Position numbers and translations under genes: made by a program
Assembly (NCBI RefSeq): GCF_037975245.1
Contig: NC_092577.1
Coordinates: 33,864,898-33,924,897 of the forward strand
Reading direction: 5' to 3'
Length of the DNA: 60,000 bases
DNA from: Apostichopus japonicus
Lineage: Eukaryota > Echinodermata > Holothuroidea > Aspidochirotida > Stichopodidae
Notes under the pieces: model-generated
The model's input: only the letters and a program-made list of their open reading frames with translations
Told to the model about the DNA's origin: nothing
Database searches by the model: none
Shown: piece by piece, positions 57,898 to 60,000 of the stretch
Layout: the number at the start of each line of letters is the position of its first letter
Position numbering within the stretch: position 1 is the first letter of the stretch

Positions 57898-59242
57898 TGA
57901 AGTATCTCGTCTGGAAAATGAAAGGAAAGAAACGAGACAAAGGCAAAATGGGTCAAGACTTGAAATCGCTGTCAGCTGGTACCAGTCCATTTGACAGCAG
58001 TTCCAAACCATACTATATAACCACAGCGTCAATGAAAGCGTGACTCAAGATCATGATCAACGATCCTGAAAAGTTGTTGATGAACCAGTTCTAATTGCTG
58101 ACCACACACTTGATTTGTTTGAGAGAAAGAATTATGCACTTAACTTGTACTAGCATGCACGTAACCAAGTGGCGCTTCAGTGGTAGGGCGCAGGCCTTCG
58201 ACCCTTCCCCCTTTTGACATAATATCAGTGTCACCTAACGTGTTTCATATCAATAAATCAAATGCCCTGCATGATAATACGTACAGTAAGGTCGACAGAA
58301 GTTGCTTTGAAAACGTGTCGTGAATGTACAGTTTTAATTTGTCGCAACTGCTTATAAAGATGTTTATAGTGAGACTTTGTGGTTAGGATTCATTTTGCCA
58401 CAGGCTATAGCCCGGAGGTCAGTAAAGAACCCAGAAAATTTGGTATAAATATTATTGTTCCTCATTTTCATAATATTTTTCTGGTGACAGACGCGACCCG
58501 TTGCTCGACACCTGTGGATAACGCCACTCCAGGATCAGGTCACCGTTATGCCACTATTCTACTCTTTCTACGAAATATTTTTACTGAAATATTCAGTATA
58601 TTTTTCACCTGAAATGAAATAACCCCAACAAATTTTTAACCTGCGCAATGTAGATTAGATTTTCAACGTCAATGTTTTTCTTTTTTCATCACGTATTATT
58701 CTATGATGTGGAATTTGCTACAAAAGTCTACTTCCAGCCCCACCCTCGTAACATGTAATATTCATTCTCGTTTAGTTTAAACTGATTTTATCATGAATAT
58801 ATCTAAATGTACTTTGTGTTTATAAAATACATTACTACTTTCTATCAATGTTCACATCTAAGCTATAGTCTAATGATTTGTTTTTCTTTTGAAAATCAGT
58901 TACCCAGGGTTGTTTATCTAAGGATCATACTATGTCCAAGTACTTGTATATACATATTCATTATGTATTATTTTCTTCCCTCTCCCTCCTCCGCATACCC
59001 CCATATTTGGGGGGTTTTCCTTCTTACAAGTTTATCTCTTTACTCTTTGTATTCTTTTGCTCGTTCGCTTGCAGTGTTTACTACTTTTTCTTTTACTCAA
59101 CAAAGTTTTGTTCCATTGGTCTTTTTAACCTATAGTGGTCTCCAAATTAGACGTTAGACTGTTAAGGATGAAATATATCGATGTACATAATTTAAAAATA
59201 CAATACAACTCCTACTTACCTTTTGGACCATCATACCATACC
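57898..59242. other. Region replacing the cytoplasmic tail of paralog 1
   Basis: Not similar to the tail exon of paralog 1. Another frame continues past the TGA to 58043 and encodes a basic, Ser-rich segment (KMKGKKRDKGK...) ending with TGA. It could be reached only by frameshift or alternative splicing. The remainder is AT-rich and probably 3' UTR or replaced sequence. Confidence 0.4.
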
Positions 59243-59249
59243 AGAGTTT

Positions 59250-60000
59250 CCACCTTTTTGAACCCAATTTGTAATTAATCGTGAACCATTCTTAATCGTA
59301 TCAATAAAACCCAGTCGACATGATTTTGTTCACTTTGAAAGACAAGACTTGCCACAATTGTTTTAAATACTGAAATTTGAATACCAATTTTTATTCAGAT
59401 TTCATTTTGGAGAGATGCGGCGAGAGATTGATTCTTGGAAATGTATCACCATTGTCAAATAACAGCAGAAAGCCGAGATGGCTAGATGTGAACTAAAACT
59501 AGCAACTACCAAAACAAGTCACCAAACTTTAAATCCTCATGTTGATAAACGTTTTAGGGAATATTTTACTTGGAGATTGGTTAAACTTGTAGAATCAGGT
59601 ATCAAATGAAGTATATGGATCAAACAAGATCATATATATTGGTGACCAATTTTGATCTTTCTAGCATATCCAGAGATGGATCGTGGAGGGATAGCTTTGA
59701 TGACATTTTATACTTCACCATACAGCTGATTTAAGTGTCAATTAAGTTTTAAAACAAAGACGAATAAAGTCGTGTGTTACGTACGTTCAATAACATTGGT
59801 ATAGGAACATTTAACTCTTTCTTAAAATTTTGCATATTACTTTCAGCAATTGACTTATCCAAGGGATTTACTTTGATCGTAGCTTTATACTCTGCTATTT
59901 CTGTTGTCTTTATAAACAGTAATTTTTAATGCAAATTTACAACAGAAATGTCTTACTAGTAAATATACAACGAAAATAGCCCAGCATCGAAATGGTTATA
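59250..60000 (+). repeat. Region downstream of LRR receptor 2, inverted copy of 13996-14838
   Basis: Aligns with the reverse complement of 13996-14838 to the end of the window, so the duplication may continue beyond it. AATAAA at about 59306 could be a polyadenylation signal. Confidence 0.7.

Overview
This window looks like nuclear DNA of an invertebrate animal, most likely a marine deuterostome such as an echinoderm; a sea cucumber is possible, but the species cannot be fixed from sequence alone. The reasons are: genes split by GT-AG introns, very low gene density, AT-rich intergenic DNA, TTAGGG-type interstitial telomeric sequence, tRNA-derived SINE-like repeats, non-LTR retrotransposon debris, and many small DNA transposons with hAT-like ends. 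There are no operons, bacterial genes or CRISPR arrays.

Five or six host genes are supported. (1) A leucine-rich-repeat (LRR) single-pass membrane receptor lies on the minus strand at 14978-17074. (2) An intact 360-residue drug/metabolite-type transporter of the SLC35G kind lies at 29259-30341. (3, 4) Two tandem paralogous seven-helix membrane proteins lie on the minus strand at 36412-38132 and 39293-41280. Each has a short first exon joined by a phase-1 intron, and their layout resembles the gustatory-receptor-like family. (5) A galactose-3-O-sulfotransferase-like gene in three exons at 43438-45795 ends early. (6) A second LRR receptor lies on the plus strand at 56581-57897. It is an inverted paralog of the first, and its downstream region (about 59250-60000) matches the region downstream of the first (about 13996-14838).

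Most of the rest is repeats. At 8.7-12.2 kb there are fragments of two DNA transposon families and one copy of a 900-bp repeat; the other copy is at 33.6-34.5 kb. A 2.0-kb element (20031-21994) and a 2.5-kb relative (47655-50160) both have CAGG...CCTG ends and exact 5-bp target duplications, and both carry further elements nested inside. A 4.5-kb element with perfect 31-bp inverted ends and an 8-bp target duplication occupies 22879-27398. A 259-bp MITE with a 9-bp duplication sits at 32032-32290. The region 51.7-55.4 kb holds a 21-22 bp minisatellite, a long fold-back element and a decayed reverse transcriptase split by a small hAT-like insert.

The host genes do not form a pathway. The LRR receptors and the seven-helix proteins are surface proteins, the sulfotransferase would act in the Golgi, and the transporter is a multi-pass membrane protein. 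The most interesting host observations are the inverted LRR pair, with a patchwork of near-identical and diverged segments and different C-terminal tails, and the tandem pair of seven-helix candidate chemoreceptors. First exons of both LRR genes, untranslated regions and promoters could not be defined.
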